Shown here: positions 1 to 8,152 of the stretch, piece after piece
Layout of the letters: each line of letters opens with the position of its first letter
How positions within the stretch are numbered: position 1 is the first letter of the stretch
Assembly: GCF_036227485.1 (NCBI RefSeq)
Contig: NZ_CP109479.1
Coordinates: forward strand, 8,928,001 to 8,992,000
Reading direction: 5' to 3'
Length of the DNA stretch: 64,000 nt
From: Streptomyces sp. NBC_01451
Lineage (GTDB): Bacteria; Actinomycetota; Actinomycetes; Streptomycetales; Streptomycetaceae
The notes under the pieces: model-generated
What the model was told of the DNA's origin: nothing
Seen by the model: the letters and a program-made list of their open reading frames with translations, nothing else
The model's database searches: none
Position numbers and translations under genes: made by a program

Positions 1-338
1 CGGAACCGGCCGAAGTACGGTGAGGCGAGGAAACCGGTGAGCAGGCCGGACTCCGTGGCACCGGCGTCCTGGAGCAGCCGCAGGCTGCGCGGGAACGTGG
101 TCGCGAGGCTGCCACCGCTGCCGGGCCGCCAGACCTGGGAGCGCAACCTCCGTGCGGTGGTGTCCAGTTCGGCCAGGTCGACGGAGGCCAGGCACTCCAG
201 CTCGCCGGGGTCCGCCGCCACGGCACCGGCGCCCTCGGATGCGAGCCGGGCCCGCAGGTCCGCGTCCAGCAGAAGGCGCATGAGCAGGTCGGTCAGCCGC
301 TCGCCGTCCAGCGACGCGCCCGGCTCCACCGTGGTCAC
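1..338 (-). CDS. Partial: probable partner protein of the MNIO enzyme (RiPP cluster)
   Basis: This is the first 112 codons of a minus-strand gene that leaves the window on the left. It starts at GTG 338, and the GTGA shared with the stop of the upstream MNIO gene (335-338) indicates translational coupling. The visible part is helical and acidic at first (LTDLLMRLLLDADLRARL), followed by a segment containing TTFPRSLRLLQDAG and FLASPYFGRF. MNIO/DUF692 enzymes usually need a helical partner encoded next door (MbnC in methanobactin, TglI-type and DUF2063-like proteins). The position and helical style fit such a partner, but I recognise no decisive motif and the C-terminal half is missing. It could instead be an unrelated recognition protein. 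Confidence 0.6.
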   Translation of the reverse strand, partial: MTTVEPGASLDGERLTDLLMRLLLDADLRARLASEGAGAVAADPGELECLASVDLAELDTTARRLRSQVWRPGSGGSLATTFPRSLRLLQDAGATESGLLTGFLASPYFGRF

Positions 339-1351
339 GCGGCCTCCCCGCGCTGCCAGTCGGCGACCAGGTCCCGCAGCCGCGCGTAGTTCCGCCGGGA
401 CTTGTCGACGAGCTGTCCGTCCTCCCGGTACATCGGGTCCTCGTAGGACACCCCGAGAAGGTTCGGACAGCGCGGCAGCAGATACTCGGTGAGCTCCAAC
501 TGCTCGTCCAGCAGGACGCCGTGGTGCAGGTCGCGGAACCTGCCTCCCACGATCTGGCAGCCCGACAGGTGCAGTTCGCGGCAACGGGCGAGGGGCAGGG
601 CCTCGATCCCGTCGTACATGCTGCTTCCGGTACGTCCTCTCAGCCACTGGTAGCTGAGCAGATGGCCGACATCGAGCGTCACCCACACGTCGGCGTCCTC
701 CGCCAGCCGGGCGAAGTACGCGAAGGCGTCCATGTGCCCCAGCACGAACGAGCCGCCCTCGGTGAAGCCGGGGAACTCGACATGCAGCGGCGGATCGAGC
801 AGCCGGGCCGCCTCCGCCACGTTCCGGGTGGCGATCTCCAGGCCCGGCTCGGTCAGCGGCGGCGGGAGCGGATAGGGCATCGGTATGCCGCGCAGGCTCC
901 AGATGCCCAGGTCCTCGACCACCCAGGAGAAGCCGTAGCGGGCGGACAGTTCGTTGGTGAACTCGGCGGCCGGGCGGCGGTCGTAGCGCTCGGGTGTGCC
1001 CATGTTCAGCTCGGTCTGGTGGAAGGCGCGGGCCGTACCGGCGGGCACCGCCTCGAAGAAGCGGTCGTACGCGCGCACGTAGTCGGCCGTTCGTACGCGG
1101 GCGCGCGAGCGCGGCTGGAACGCGAGGGCCGAGTAGGCGAAGTCGCCGCCGTGGCGGTGCAGGAAGGCGCGGACCCGGTCGGTGAGGTCTCCGCCGCCGT
1201 CGTCGCATTCCACGAATCCGATCCCGCGCCTGCCGAGGCGTCCGCCGCCCCACGGCATGTCCATCAGGACCCCCAGGCCCATCCGGCGCGGGGCTTCGGT
1301 GGCGGTGACGGTTGGGGCGCCGCCAGGTGCGGTGCGCGGCGGTTGGGTCAT
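335..1351 (-). CDS. DUF692 / MNIO-type multinuclear iron oxidase of the RiPP cluster
   Basis: The 338-residue product looks like a TIM-barrel enzyme of the DUF692 (MNIO) superfamily. Such enzymes use two or three iron ions and O2 to rearrange a residue of a precursor peptide, as in MbnB, TglH and the aminopyruvatide pathway. Family landmarks appear in order: VVEDLGIWS, YPLPPPLTE, LHVEFPGF, LDVGHLLSY and ELHLSGCQ followed by DLHHG. Most relatives read HLAGH where this protein has HLSGC, so one usual histidine is a cysteine here. ATG 1351 overlaps the radical SAM stop by 4 bp (1348-1351) and the gene stop overlaps the next start, so all three enzymes are coupled. The family is fairly sure; the peptide residue modified is unknown. 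Confidence 0.85.
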   Translation of the reverse strand: MTQPPRTAPGGAPTVTATEAPRRMGLGVLMDMPWGGGRLGRRGIGFVECDDGGGDLTDRVRAFLHRHGGDFAYSALAFQPRSRARVRTADYVRAYDRFFEAVPAGTARAFHQTELNMGTPERYDRRPAAEFTNELSARYGFSWVVEDLGIWSLRGIPMPYPLPPPLTEPGLEIATRNVAEAARLLDPPLHVEFPGFTEGGSFVLGHMDAFAYFARLAEDADVWVTLDVGHLLSYQWLRGRTGSSMYDGIEALPLARCRELHLSGCQIVGGRFRDLHHGVLLDEQLELTEYLLPRCPNLLGVSYEDPMYREDGQLVDKSRRNYARLRDLVADWQRGEAA

Positions 1352-3357
1352 GACGTGCTCCTGGCTGAGGGGGCCGGGTCGGCTGCATGTGCCGGGTCGG
1401 GGGTGCCCGCCGCCGCGTCGGCCAGGCTGGCCAGCAGTCGGCCGCCGCGGGCGGTGCGGGCCGTGAGCAGGCCGTCGGCGCGCTGTTCCACGTCGGCGCG
1501 GGGGAGCGCGTAGAACCGCTCCCGGACGAGGTCGGCGAGGGTGACGCGGTCCGCCGTGCGGTCGTCGGCGTACGCGGGCACGGTGCGTACCCACGTGTGG
1601 GGGCGCAGGGCCGCGACGACGTGTGTGCGACTGCCGTTCGGGGCGGGGGGCGAGGGTGCCGGACCGTTCGTACGGCCCGGTCTGACGGTGTGGAAGATCC
1701 GCACCAGCCGGTCCAGTGCCTCGGTGCGCGACGGGCCGCCGTGGACGGCCAGCGGGTGGCCGACCCGGCCGGCCAGGTAGCTGAGCTCGGGGTTGCCGGC
1801 GAGGCGGTCGGAGGTGTCGAGGGCGAGGCCGTAGTCCTCCGGGCTGCCCACGAGTCTGCTGCCGGGCTCCGCCACCATCAGCTCCAGCGCGTCGATGCCG
1901 ATCCGCCGCTCGTTGTCGACGAGGAAGCGCAGCGATGCCTCGAACTCGTCCGGCGTCTCGTCCAGGACCTGGCCCATCACGGTGAACCGGACGGTGATGC
2001 CCGCCGCGTCGAGGTTGTCGAGGATCCGCTGGTAGTCGGCCGCGCGCACGCCCCGCTCCATGCGGTCCAGCAGGCGCTGCGAGGTCCCCTCGTAGCCGAC
2101 CGAGATCATCGCGCAGCCGACCTCGGCGAGTTCGTGGCAGAACCCCGGGTCGGTCAGGGCGGTCTCCAGCCGGCTGCGCAGGCCGAACCGGACCCGTATG
2201 CCGCGTTCGCGTGCCGCGCGCATAGCCTTCAGGATCAGCCGCAGGTTGGTGTTCTCGTCCGCGACCGACACGTACCGGGTGCCCGTGGCGCGGACCACGG
2301 CCTCCACGGCGTCGGCGATCTGGGACGCGGTGCCCTGCTGGTAACGGCCTTGCGGGAGCGACCGGTTGCCGTACGAGCAGAACGCGCACCGCCCCCAGTA
2401 GCAGCCGACGCACGAGACGATCGCGAGTTCCAGGGCGTCGTTGAGATAGGAGCGGAACGGCAGCCCGTCGAAGTCGGGTGGTCCGAGGTCACGGAAGCGC
2501 AGGGTCACTGCGGGCCCCGTGCGCTGCCCGGCCCCGGAACGTGGCAGCCAGGTCATGCCGGGCACGGCGTCGAGCGGAACCGTTCCGTCCAGCGCGTCCA
2601 GCCAGCGTTCGAGCGGCTGTTCCCCGGCGGTCGGGCACAGGGCGTCGACCGTTTCCCGGACTCCGGGCAGCCGGGAGAGGCTGTCGTGACGGAGCATCAC
2701 CTGCTGGCCGCCCAGGCAGATCCGGGTGTCCGGCGACAGCCGCCGGATCCAGGCGGCGATCAGCAGCGCGGGCGCGAGCTGGCTGAAGAACGCCACGGAC
2801 AGGCCGACCACCCGGGGGCGATGCCGGCCGAGCAGCCCGGTCACCAGACGGTGCAGCGACCCGACCGGTACGCCCGACGCGGCGGGCGGCCGGTCCGCGG
2901 CCCGGCGTACGGCCTCGTCGAGCCGGTCGAGGTCCTCCCAGGTCCGCACCAGGAAGGTGTCGCGGACCAGCAGTTCCAAGGCCAGGGTGGCGAGCCGGAC
3001 CGCGCGGTCGGGGCCCAGCTCGCCGGCTGACTCCTTGTGCAGGACATGGGCACGCAGCTCGCCGATGTGCCCGGCGAAGACATCGGCCACCGCCCGGCGG
3101 TACCAGTCGCTCATGGCCGTACCGTCGTCGCCCGTGTCCTGGGCGCGGACCGCGTCGTCCAGCAGCGCGGGACATCGCAGCAGCTCGTGGAGCACGGCGA
3201 TGTTCAAGTCGGCCTGGTGGACCCGCCGGCCCCGGCGGCGCAGGTGGCCGGTCAGGTAGGGCAGGCTCAGATACGGGAAGAACCTGGCCTCGGTCTGCGG
3301 CGGAAAGATCAACAGGACGTCGGTGCGGGAAGGGTCCGCCGACTTGCTGGACGGCAC
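1348..3357 (-). CDS. Cobalamin-type radical SAM peptide-modifying enzyme
   Basis: This 669-residue protein has an N-terminal Rossmann-like region of the B12-binding type (residues about 10-300, with LLIFPPQTEARFFPYLSLPYL near the start and a later GGQQV strand). A radical SAM core follows, with its cluster motif in CVGCYWGRCAFCSYG near residues 316-330. The layout resembles the RiPP maturation radical SAM C-methyltransferase group, so methylation of an unactivated carbon or a C-C crosslink in the precursor is likely. I chose GTG 3357 because GGAGG lies 6 nt upstream; in-frame codons further upstream would run toward the precursor gene. It follows the precursor by 61 bp and overlaps the MNIO gene. 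The iron-sulfur motif is spaced C-x4-C-x2-C rather than C-x3-C-x2-C. Confidence 0.87.
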   Translation of the reverse strand: MPSSKSADPSRTDVLLIFPPQTEARFFPYLSLPYLTGHLRRRGRRVHQADLNIAVLHELLRCPALLDDAVRAQDTGDDGTAMSDWYRRAVADVFAGHIGELRAHVLHKESAGELGPDRAVRLATLALELLVRDTFLVRTWEDLDRLDEAVRRAADRPPAASGVPVGSLHRLVTGLLGRHRPRVVGLSVAFFSQLAPALLIAAWIRRLSPDTRICLGGQQVMLRHDSLSRLPGVRETVDALCPTAGEQPLERWLDALDGTVPLDAVPGMTWLPRSGAGQRTGPAVTLRFRDLGPPDFDGLPFRSYLNDALELAIVSCVGCYWGRCAFCSYGNRSLPQGRYQQGTASQIADAVEAVVRATGTRYVSVADENTNLRLILKAMRAARERGIRVRFGLRSRLETALTDPGFCHELAEVGCAMISVGYEGTSQRLLDRMERGVRAADYQRILDNLDAAGITVRFTVMGQVLDETPDEFEASLRFLVDNERRIGIDALELMVAEPGSRLVGSPEDYGLALDTSDRLAGNPELSYLAGRVGHPLAVHGGPSRTEALDRLVRIFHTVRPGRTNGPAPSPPAPNGSRTHVVAALRPHTWVRTVPAYADDRTADRVTLADLVRERFYALPRADVEQRADGLLTARTARGGRLLASLADAAAGTPDPAHAADPAPSARSTS

Positions 3358-3408
3358 GACCCACCTCCTCGTCCCACCGGTCCCGTCCGTCGGAGAGTTG
3401 CCTCGGCC

Positions 3409-3428
3409 CCCCGACGTCCTAGTCGGGG
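3409..3428 (-). terminator. Hairpin over the precursor stop codon, possible attenuator
   Basis: CCCCGAC and GTCGGGG can pair around a six-base loop that contains the precursor's TAG. No T-run follows. In this position it could let only part of the transcripts run on into the radical SAM gene, giving more precursor than enzyme, as in many RiPP operons. The base pairing is seen; the role is inferred. Confidence 0.45.
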
Positions 3429-3571
3429 ATGTCCTCCGTGCTCTCCGCCGCGATGTAGGTGTACGTGTGATAGGCCGCACCGAGCTTCAGCTCGCTGGAA
3501 TCGATCACCTGGAGTTCGTCGAGCTCACCGAATTCCTCATCGGCGAGTTTCTCAGGAGATACAGCAGTCAT
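3419..3571 (-). CDS. RiPP precursor peptide, 50 residues, Cys-free
   Basis: The peptide starts at ATG 3571 after a good ribosome site (AAGGGGAG, about 7 nt upstream) and ends at TAG 3419. The N-terminal half is an acidic leader: residues 14-30 read FGELDELQVIDSSELKL, similar to FxLD-type leaders recognised by LanB enzymes. The last 17 residues (34-50) are YHTYTYIAAESTEDIPD, a probable core. It has alternating Tyr/His and Thr, two further hydroxy residues (Ser44, Thr45) for a dehydratase, no cysteine, and a C-terminal Asp. Next come coupled radical SAM and MNIO genes; LanB is divergent. The exact leader/core border is not visible; GAA at 31-33 is a plausible cut region. I recognise no described family for this core. 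Confidence 0.87.
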   Translation of the reverse strand: MTAVSPEKLADEEFGELDELQVIDSSELKLGAAYHTYTYIAAESTEDIPD

Positions 3572-3628
3572 GATTTTCTCCCCTTCGCAAACATGATGGG
3601 AATGTGCCGCTTGCCGTGCGTGGCGCCC

Positions 3629-3655
3629 ACGTTAGCCAGACCGCACGTGCGTCAA
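3629..3655 (-). promoter_or_regulatory. Candidate promoter of the precursor operon
   Basis: On the minus strand, TTGACG (3655-3650) and TAACGT (3634-3629) are separated by 15 bp, a short spacer. Transcription would begin about 50 nt before the precursor ATG. The 226-bp gap between the precursor and LanB presumably also holds the divergent LanB promoter, which I could not place. Confidence 0.4.
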
Positions 3656-3797
3656 CAGTCCCTGCACCGTCGATTTCTCCGGACGGTATTCAGCCGGGCC
3701 AGGTGCTCATGGGGCCTGTTCGGCACGGGGGTGGCGCGGCGGCCGTACCAATGACCATGACTCATAATCGCCCTCGGCGCCGGGGAAGTTCGGAAGA

Positions 3798-6700
3798 ATG
3801 GAGGACGACGCCGTTGTGCTGCTGGAGGGTCGTTTGTACCGCTTGTACCGCCATGTTGATGCGGCTGTGGTTCGGGCGGCGGTCCTGAGTCCGGGCCACC
3901 CGATGGTCTGGCCGGACCTGACCGGCCCGTCCGCGCACCAGGAGTCGTGGCGGGCGTGGCTCCAACAGATCTGGCAGGCAACCGACTTCGCCACCGCGGT
4001 CGAGTTCTCCAGCCCCGACCTGGCGAGACGGGTGCGGCAGCTGTGCGTCGGCGAGCCGGTGCCGGACCTCGCCGCGCGGCGCGCGGTGCTGTCGGTGGTG
4101 CGCTACCTGCTGCGCGCCCGCTCACGTGCCACTCCGTTCGGTCTGTTCGCCGGTGTCGAGGCCGCCCGCACAGCGGCTGTTCCCGTCCTGCGTGCGGGCA
4201 CCGCGCACCGGGCGGTCACCCGACCGGACGCGGCATGGACCGCGGCTCTTGTCGACCGGCTGGAGGAACACCGTGAGCTCCGACCCCGTCTGACGCTGCT
4301 CGCCTCCAGCCTCGCGTTCGAGCGCGACGGACGCCTGATGATCGAGCACCGCTCAAGCAGTGCGATCGACGGCGACCCCGTGCACGTGGGGATTCGCGCC
4401 ACCGGGCCGGTCCGGACGGCCATGGACGGAGCACGGACGCCGGTCCTGTGGACGGTTCTCGCCGAAAAGCTCGCCGCCGGTTTCCCGGCCGCCTCGCCCA
4501 CCGCGATCGAGAACCTGCTCGCGAACCTGGTACGACAGCGATTCCTGATCACCAGTCTGCGTCCCGCGGTCATGGCCTCCGACCCGATCGCCGCCCTGCT
4601 GGGACACGTACAGCATCTGCCCGCGGCCGAAGCCGCCGAGTTGCGCGAGGTCGCGGCGGGACTCGCACGGCACGACGACGCGACCGTCGCCCCCGCGGGC
4701 GTCCGCGCCGAACGCGCGCGAGTGACGGCCGCGATGACACGGCTGTGTCCCGCCGCGAAACCCGCGCTCGCCCTCGACCTGCGGCTGGACTGGGACCTGG
4801 TGATCCCGGAGGCGGTCGCCGAGGAAGTGGCGTCGGCCGCCGCGGTGCTCACGCGCCTCGCGCCGCGGGCGGTGCTGAGCCCCGGGTGGGCTGCCTGGCA
4901 CGACCGCTTCCTCGACCGCTACGGCCCGGGAGCGGTGGTACCCGTCCTGGACGCCGTCGACCTCCTCGGCTACCCGTCCGGCTACCTCGGGTCCCCAGCC
5001 GCGCCGACGGGCCCGACGCTGACCGCCCGTGACAGCCGGCTGCTGGCGCTCGCGTACACCGCCGCGACGAGGCGCCGCCGCCAGGTCCGACTAGATGATG
5101 CCGCGATCGACGAACTGGCGGTGGCGGATCCCGGCAGGCCCGTCCAGCCGAGCACCGAGATGACCTTCCGGATCCACGCCGCGAGCCTGTCCGCCCTGGA
5201 ACAGGGGGAGTTCACGCTGCACGTCGTCGGGGTGGCCCGTGCGGCGGGAACGGCCACCGGGCGTTTCCTCCACCTGTTCGACGCCGACGACCGCCGCCGG
5301 ATGATCGACTCGTACGCCGGCCTGCCGGGCGTGCCACAGGACGCGCTGATCGCGCAGATCAGTACCACCCCGCTGTACATACGCTCGGCGAACGTCGCGC
5401 ACACCCCGCAGGTCGCGGAGCTGGTGATCCCCCTGGGCGACTACCACGGCCCGGACAGGGACCGGCTGCCCGTGACGGACCTGGCGGTGACCGCCGATAC
5501 CGAGCGGTTGCACCTGGTCTCGCTCTCCCGCCGCCGCCCGGTGCACACGATGCTCCTGAACGCGGTGGACCTGACCCACCACACCCATCCGCTGGCGCGG
5601 TTCCTGGTGGAGGCACCGGTGGCACTGGCCGTCCCGTGCACCGGGTTCTCGTGGGGCGCCGCCGTTTCCAGCCTGCCGTTCCTGCCCGCACTGCGCTACG
5701 GGCGCACCGTACTGTCCCCGGCCCGCTGGACACTCGGCGAGGACGACCTGCCCGGCGCGCGGACGCCGTGGCCGCAGTGGGACGAGGCCCTGGCCGAGTG
5801 GCGCCGCGATGTTCTCCTGCCCGAGCACGTCTACCTGGGCGACGGAGACCGGCGCATGAACCTGGACCTGGCGGAGCCCTCGCACCGGGTCCTGCTCCGT
5901 ACCCACGTGGAGCGTGACGGCAGGGCACTGCTGCGTGCCGCACCGGAGCCCGGGGACCTGGGCTGGACCGGTGGGCGCGCCCACGAGATCGTCATACCCC
6001 TGGCCGCTGTGGAGCAGACCCGTACACCGGTCCGTGGAACGGGCGACGTCGTCGGTCGGGAGGACGGCCGGCTGCCCGGCTGCGGAAACCTGCTCTCCAT
6101 CGGGCTGCACGGGTACCGCGACCGTCAGGATCCGCTCCTGACCCGGCATCTGCCGTCCCTGCTGGGGGAGTTGGGAGAGCCTCGCTGGTGGTTCGTCCGA
6201 CACCGTGATCCCGAGGATCACCTACGTCTCCGTCTGGCCTGCGCGCCCGGTTCACTCGGCACCACTGTCGGGCAGATCGGCGAGTGGACCAGGCGGCTTC
6301 GGCACGCGGGCCTGATCACCCACGCGAGCCTGGAGACCTACTACCCGCAGACCGCGCGCTTCGGTGGCCCCGCGGCGATGGAAGCGGCCGAGGAGTACTT
6401 CGCCGCCGACTCGGCAGCCGTCCTGGCCCAGTTGTCCGCGCAGGCCGGCCGGGACGCTCCCGACGCTCGCGCGGTGACCGCCGCGAGCATGGTGGACATC
6501 GCCGTCGGCCTGCTCGGCGACGCCACGAAGGCGATGCGGTGGCTGGTCGGGCACACCCACACGGACAGGAGCGCCCCGAGCCGAGCGGTCTACGACCAGA
6601 CCATCGCCCTGACGGCCGGCCTCCTCACGTCCCGGGCCCCCGGCACCCCGGTGCCGGACGCGCGCGTCACCGCGAGCTGGTCCGCACGCCGCGCCGCGCT

Positions 6701-6884
6701 GCACGCCTACCGCGGCGCGCTGGAGAGCGCGGGGACGCTGCCCCCGCAGGAGGTGCTCCCGGACCTGCTGCATCTCCACCACGTCCGCATGTGCGGGCCG
6801 GGACTTCCCGAGGAACGCGCACACCTGCACCTGGCCAGAGCCGCCGCACTGAGCTGGACGGCACGGGCGCGGAGAACCTCGTGA
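3798..6884 (+). CDS. Full-length LanB-type lantibiotic dehydratase
   Basis: The 1028-residue protein has the size and order of complete LanB enzymes. The large glutamylation domain covers about residues 20-740, with the family block RSRATPFGLFAGV near 107-120. The C-terminal SpaB-type elimination domain covers about 770-1015, with WWFVRHRDPEDHLRLRL near 797. LanB uses glutamyl-tRNA to activate Ser/Thr and then eliminates to dehydroalanine or dehydrobutyrine. The precursor has no Cys and no LanC cyclase gene is visible, so the product would keep free dehydro residues or be closed by another enzyme. The start is uncertain: ATG 3798 has only a poor upstream ribosome site, and GTG 3816 has GGAGG 11 nt upstream. 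Transcription diverges from the precursor operon. Confidence 0.92.
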   Translation: MEDDAVVLLEGRLYRLYRHVDAAVVRAAVLSPGHPMVWPDLTGPSAHQESWRAWLQQIWQATDFATAVEFSSPDLARRVRQLCVGEPVPDLAARRAVLSVVRYLLRARSRATPFGLFAGVEAARTAAVPVLRAGTAHRAVTRPDAAWTAALVDRLEEHRELRPRLTLLASSLAFERDGRLMIEHRSSSAIDGDPVHVGIRATGPVRTAMDGARTPVLWTVLAEKLAAGFPAASPTAIENLLANLVRQRFLITSLRPAVMASDPIAALLGHVQHLPAAEAAELREVAAGLARHDDATVAPAGVRAERARVTAAMTRLCPAAKPALALDLRLDWDLVIPEAVAEEVASAAAVLTRLAPRAVLSPGWAAWHDRFLDRYGPGAVVPVLDAVDLLGYPSGYLGSPAAPTGPTLTARDSRLLALAYTAATRRRRQVRLDDAAIDELAVADPGRPVQPSTEMTFRIHAASLSALEQGEFTLHVVGVARAAGTATGRFLHLFDADDRRRMIDSYAGLPGVPQDALIAQISTTPLYIRSANVAHTPQVAELVIPLGDYHGPDRDRLPVTDLAVTADTERLHLVSLSRRRPVHTMLLNAVDLTHHTHPLARFLVEAPVALAVPCTGFSWGAAVSSLPFLPALRYGRTVLSPARWTLGEDDLPGARTPWPQWDEALAEWRRDVLLPEHVYLGDGDRRMNLDLAEPSHRVLLRTHVERDGRALLRAAPEPGDLGWTGGRAHEIVIPLAAVEQTRTPVRGTGDVVGREDGRLPGCGNLLSIGLHGYRDRQDPLLTRHLPSLLGELGEPRWWFVRHRDPEDHLRLRLACAPGSLGTTVGQIGEWTRRLRHAGLITHASLETYYPQTARFGGPAAMEAAEEYFAADSAAVLAQLSAQAGRDAPDARAVTAASMVDIAVGLLGDATKAMRWLVGHTHTDRSAPSRAVYDQTIALTAGLLTSRAPGTPVPDARVTASWSARRAALHAYRGALESAGTLPPQEVLPDLLHLHHVRMCGPGLPEERAHLHLARAAALSWTARARRTS

Positions 6885-7142
6885 CCACGACGGCCCCGGC
6901 GCCCCCGTGCTGTCGGCCGGACGGTGGCCGTGCCTGGCCGCAGGCTTTCGGCGAGTGCAGTGAGTTGATGGCAGGTCAGGTACGGGATCGGCGGGCGGGT
7001 GTCGCGTACCGGTGCGGCGGAGGCATTGGCAGTGGCGGGCGCCGGGTGGTTGCCGGCGACTCCGTCCAGGCCAGGCCGGCGCGTGAACGTGTGGGTGGTG
7101 TCGGTGATCGGGGCAAGGGCGATGCTCGGGCAAGAGCGACGC

Positions 7143-7514
7143 TCAGGGCGAGACACCCGGGACCACGCCGGGGACGACGGCGTTCCGGGTGCCCGAGAAG
7201 ATGACCCCGGGGTCGGACGGGGCGTGGTTGAGGACCCACAGGCCGATCAGTACGGCGAGGGCGAAGACGACGGCGATCAGCACGGCGAGGACGAGCCGGC
7301 GGCGTCTCTCCCGTCGCAGCCAGTCGCCGCGTGCCGTGCGGTAGGCGTCGGGGGACGGAGCGGCGCTCACTCCGCCGGCCAGCGTTTCCAGGGCGGCGCG
7401 CAACTCCCGTTCCGTGCGGTCCTGTTCTGTGAGATGCGGCTCCGGGACTTCCTGTTCCCTGACGTCCCGTTCCGTGAGGTTCTCGTCGGCCCGGTCCGGG
7501 CTGGTGTCGTTCAT
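7143..7514 (-). CDS. Small single-span membrane protein coupled to an ECF sigma factor, possible anti-sigma
   Basis: The 123-residue protein has an acidic, charged N-terminal half, a basic stretch (RRERRRR) and one membrane helix (LVLAVLIAVVFALAVLIGLWVL, about residues 77-98). A short outer tail follows. ATG 7514 overlaps the sigma factor stop by 4 bp, the usual arrangement for an ECF sigma and its membrane-bound antagonist. It lacks the HxxxCxxC zinc anti-sigma motif, so the anti-sigma role rests on position and topology alone. The 258 bp between it and the convergent LanB gene hold no gene I can see. Confidence 0.7.
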   Translation of the reverse strand: MNDTSPDRADENLTERDVREQEVPEPHLTEQDRTERELRAALETLAGGVSAAPSPDAYRTARGDWLRRERRRRLVLAVLIAVVFALAVLIGLWVLNHAPSDPGVIFSGTRNAVVPGVVPGVSP

Positions 7515-8152
7515 CGCCGTGCCTCCATCGCCTGGGTCAGAGCGGCGATGCCGCGTGCGGTGTGTGTCTTGACCGATCCGCAGGAGATCCCCATCGCGGC
7601 GGCGATCTCGCTCTCCTTGAGGCCGAGCCAGTGACGAAGGACGAGCGCCTCGCGCTGCCGGGCGGGCAACTGCTGGAGGGCGCCGATCAGTACGCGCTGG
7701 TCGTCGTGGAGCAGAGCGGTGCTCTCGGCGGAGGCGACCGAGTCGTCCGGCAGGGGCGGGTTCTCCACATGTCTGCGGGCCACCTGGAGGTGGCGTATGC
7801 GCATCCGGGTCAGATTGCACACGGTGGAGCGCAGATACGCCTCCGCCGCCGCGGTCTCGCGCAGCCGCCGCCACTTCCGGTAGAGCTGGTAGTAGGCCTC
7901 GGCCACCACGTTCTCCGGGTCGTCCGCGCCGAGCAGGACGGCCAGCCGAAGCATCGAGGCGTAGTGCAGCTCGAAGAGGCCGGCGAGAGCGGCCTCCCGT
8001 TCGGCCTCGGCCGGATCGCCCGCCACGGGAGCGAGAACCTCGCTCGGGGCGGCGGGCCGTGGAACGGGCGGCGGTGCGGTGACGGCCGGATCGGCCATGG
8101 CCGCGGCCAACGGTGGCATCACCGGCATCGGTGTGTGCTGTCTGCGTCTCAC
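7511..8152 (-). CDS. ECF RNA polymerase sigma factor, SigE-like
   Basis: The protein of about 213 residues has a Pro/Ala-rich start and then the two sigma-70 segments. Region 2 includes NVVAEAYYQLYRKWRRLRE. Region 4 has an HTH (LKESEIAAAMGISCGSVKTH) preceded by LPARQREALVLRHW. It would direct RNA polymerase to an unknown promoter set. GTG 8152 overlaps the stop of the symporter gene by 4 bp (8149-8152); later ATGs such as 8128 are possible starts because the first 45 residues are low complexity. The gene is thus translationally coupled to the symporter upstream and a probable anti-sigma gene downstream. Confidence 0.88.
   Translation of the reverse strand: MRRRQHTPMPVMPPLAAAMADPAVTAPPPVPRPAAPSEVLAPVAGDPAEAEREAALAGLFELHYASMLRLAVLLGADDPENVVAEAYYQLYRKWRRLRETAAAEAYLRSTVCNLTRMRIRHLQVARRHVENPPLPDDSVASAESTALLHDDQRVLIGALQQLPARQREALVLRHWLGLKESEIAAAMGISCGSVKTHTARGIAALTQAMEARR

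Noticed and set aside
3419..6884. Reading the left cluster as a class I lanthipeptide cluster because of LanB.
   Set aside because: The precursor has no cysteine and no LanC gene is visible, so lanthionine rings cannot form.
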